From NCBI GenBank assembly GCA_025201765.1, contig MU623511.1, positions 1-60,511 on the forward strand: DNA of 60,511 nt, in the 5' to 3' direction. How positions within the stretch are numbered: the first letter of the stretch is position 1; every line of letters begins with the position of its first letter. Origin of the DNA: Daldinia sp. FL1419. Taxonomy: Eukaryota; Ascomycota; Sordariomycetes; Xylariales; Hypoxylaceae. Of this stretch, positions 59,324 through 60,511 are shown in pieces. The translations under genes were made by a program, and so were the position numbers. Below the pieces are notes generated by a model. It saw only the letters and a list, made by a program, of their open reading frames with translations, was not told where the DNA came from and made no database searches.

Positions 59324-59539
59324 TATTAATTAAATATATATATAAAAGAAATAATAATGAAAATAAATAATAAATAAAATAATATAATAAAATTTATATA
59401 TTTATAAATCTTAAAGAAGAAAATTATTTATTTTGAACTTGATGGGTTTAGAACCCTTATATATATAATATGTTAATTATGTAATATTTCCTTTATTTGC
59501 TATAAAGGTCTATGATGTCTGGTAACATACAACCATCAC
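59324..59539 (-). repeat. G 5' LTR
   Basis: Plus strand TATTAATTAAATATATATAT to CAACCATCAC. It shares the GATGGGTTTAGAACCC core with G2. The right boundary is uncertain by one or two bases. Confidence 0.75.
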
Positions 59540-59544
59540 ATCAT

Positions 59545-60511
59545 CTTTATATAACTTATATATATATTAAATTACTTAATTATTAATCCTTATAATATAA
59601 TATCAATCCTTCTATTTAACCTTAAACATACATTTTATACTATTCCAAATAATAATATTATATTATTTTATAAAGATTAATTAATTAAATATGATGTTAA
59701 TATTATAAATTAAATTTTTATTATTTTTAATATTAATAATAAATGTATTATTAATATATTCTAATGCTAAATTAATGATTTTTTATTTATTACTAATAGT
59801 AATATATTTAATAAAACCTATGCAAAAATATCTTTTATTAGATTTAATTTTATAACCTTAAGATAAAATAATCAGGTAAAATATAATATTTCTTAATTAT
59901 AATTAATTAAATTCCCATTATAAAAAAAATATAGTAATAAAGGTATAAATTATTTAAATATATTATAATTATTAATATATATAATTTTTTTTAATATTAA
60001 TAAAATATTTATAACCTTTAAATAATAATAATAATTTTAAAATTTAATATTAATATAATTATTTTTCTAATTTATATATTTACCCAACTATACCAAACAA
60101 CTAAATAATTAAGATTATATCTTAAAGAACTTCTACTTTAATAAATTAATAGGTATTTTCCCTATAGTTTTATATAAAGATTTGATATATATATTTAATA
60201 ACTATCTTATATTAATAAAATCTTATATTAAGAAGGTAATAATATAAATATTAAAACTATTTTATAATAATAATATAATTTAATAATATTTAATTTTATA
60301 TTTTTTAATATTATGATTATAATTAAAAAATTATATATTTTAATATATATTAGATATTATCCTTTCATTTTCATTAATAATAAATATTTATAAAATATAA
60401 TTAATATTAATTTTGGAATATATAATAATTAGAAAAGAAAAAGACTTATTAAAAAATAATAATTTAAATATTATTTAAATAAAATTTATTAATTAATATT
60501 TTATAATTTTA
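59545..60511 (+). other. Presumed remainder of copia J
   Basis: AT-rich DNA after G. By the nested logic it should continue copia J from the integrase, but I could not identify catalytic motifs. It runs off the window end. No other repeat recognised. Confidence 0.35.

Larger units (their letters stand above)
51479..59539 (-). mobile_element. G: copia element inserted in J, split by pogo-like element
   Basis: LTR copies of about 217 bp at 51,479-51,695 and 59,324-59,539, in the same orientation, enclose 7.6 kb, of which 1.87 kb is the pogo-like insertion. A minus-strand gag zinc knuckle at about 57,000-57,085, and an A-rich tract next to the left LTR (51,697-51,713, reverse of TATTTTATTTTTTTTTG), make it minus oriented. 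The 5-bp flanks are ATTAT and ATCAT, one C/T apart, but the exact right LTR end (CATCA, CATCAC or CATCACA) is uncertain. Polymerase motifs in 51,700-54,870 could not be read. Confidence 0.7.

Overview
This window looks like a repeat-derived, AT-rich compartment of a filamentous ascomycete genome that has passed through repeat-induced point mutation (RIP). I see no intact gene, rRNA, tRNA or CRISPR array. What can be read is transposable elements with their boundaries, most of them mutated by C-to-T or G-to-A changes. Element types were recognised by eye from termini, target-site duplications (TSDs) and protein motifs; no database was searched. Names used here are local: N = LINE; E, F, G, J = Ty1/copia elements; L and H = small elements with TGAAC...GTTCA ends; K = hairpin-ended repeat.

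1-6,700: pile-up of 3' ends of one LINE family (N), with TSDs of 11-14 bp. The longest copy (3,235-6,650, minus) keeps a recognisable reverse transcriptase. 6,713-13,925: an L element split by F1 (7,086-13,887, TSD AAGGC), a complete but dead copia element. 13,926-15,181: L fragments and unassigned AT-rich DNA.

15,182-33,674: the centrepiece. A short copia F2 (minus, TSD CTAAT) is split by copia E1 (TSD TAAAC/TAAAT). E1 is split by a second copy E2 (TSD ATAAG). Each E copy carries its own Helitron of one family: X (17,996-20,353, plus) and X' (24,096-27,694, minus). Both sit between A and T with no TSD, start TC, and end in a GC hairpin plus CTAG. The two Helitrons create a large inverted repeat. 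Their cargo is an array of L pieces that is far less mutated than L copies elsewhere.

33,675-47,315: L territory. At least ten L copies, several nested in each other at one preferred internal site, with H, K, a solo LTR of G, and an 868-bp hAT-like element (38,513-39,380) that splits an unrecognised reading frame. 47,316-60,511: short LINE insertions with clear TSDs, then a plus-strand copia J split by copia G (51,479-59,539, minus), which is itself split by a pogo/Fot1-like element (54,874-56,743, TSD TA).

The mutations are strand-specific by block: long stretches have almost no G (for example 3,240-6,580), others almost no C (for example 29,430-30,980). Reverse transcriptase catalytic Asp-Asp has become Asn-Asn in three copia copies. 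Very short insertions (for example the 110-bp LINE tail at 48,196) keep their CpG sites, as a length threshold for RIP would predict.
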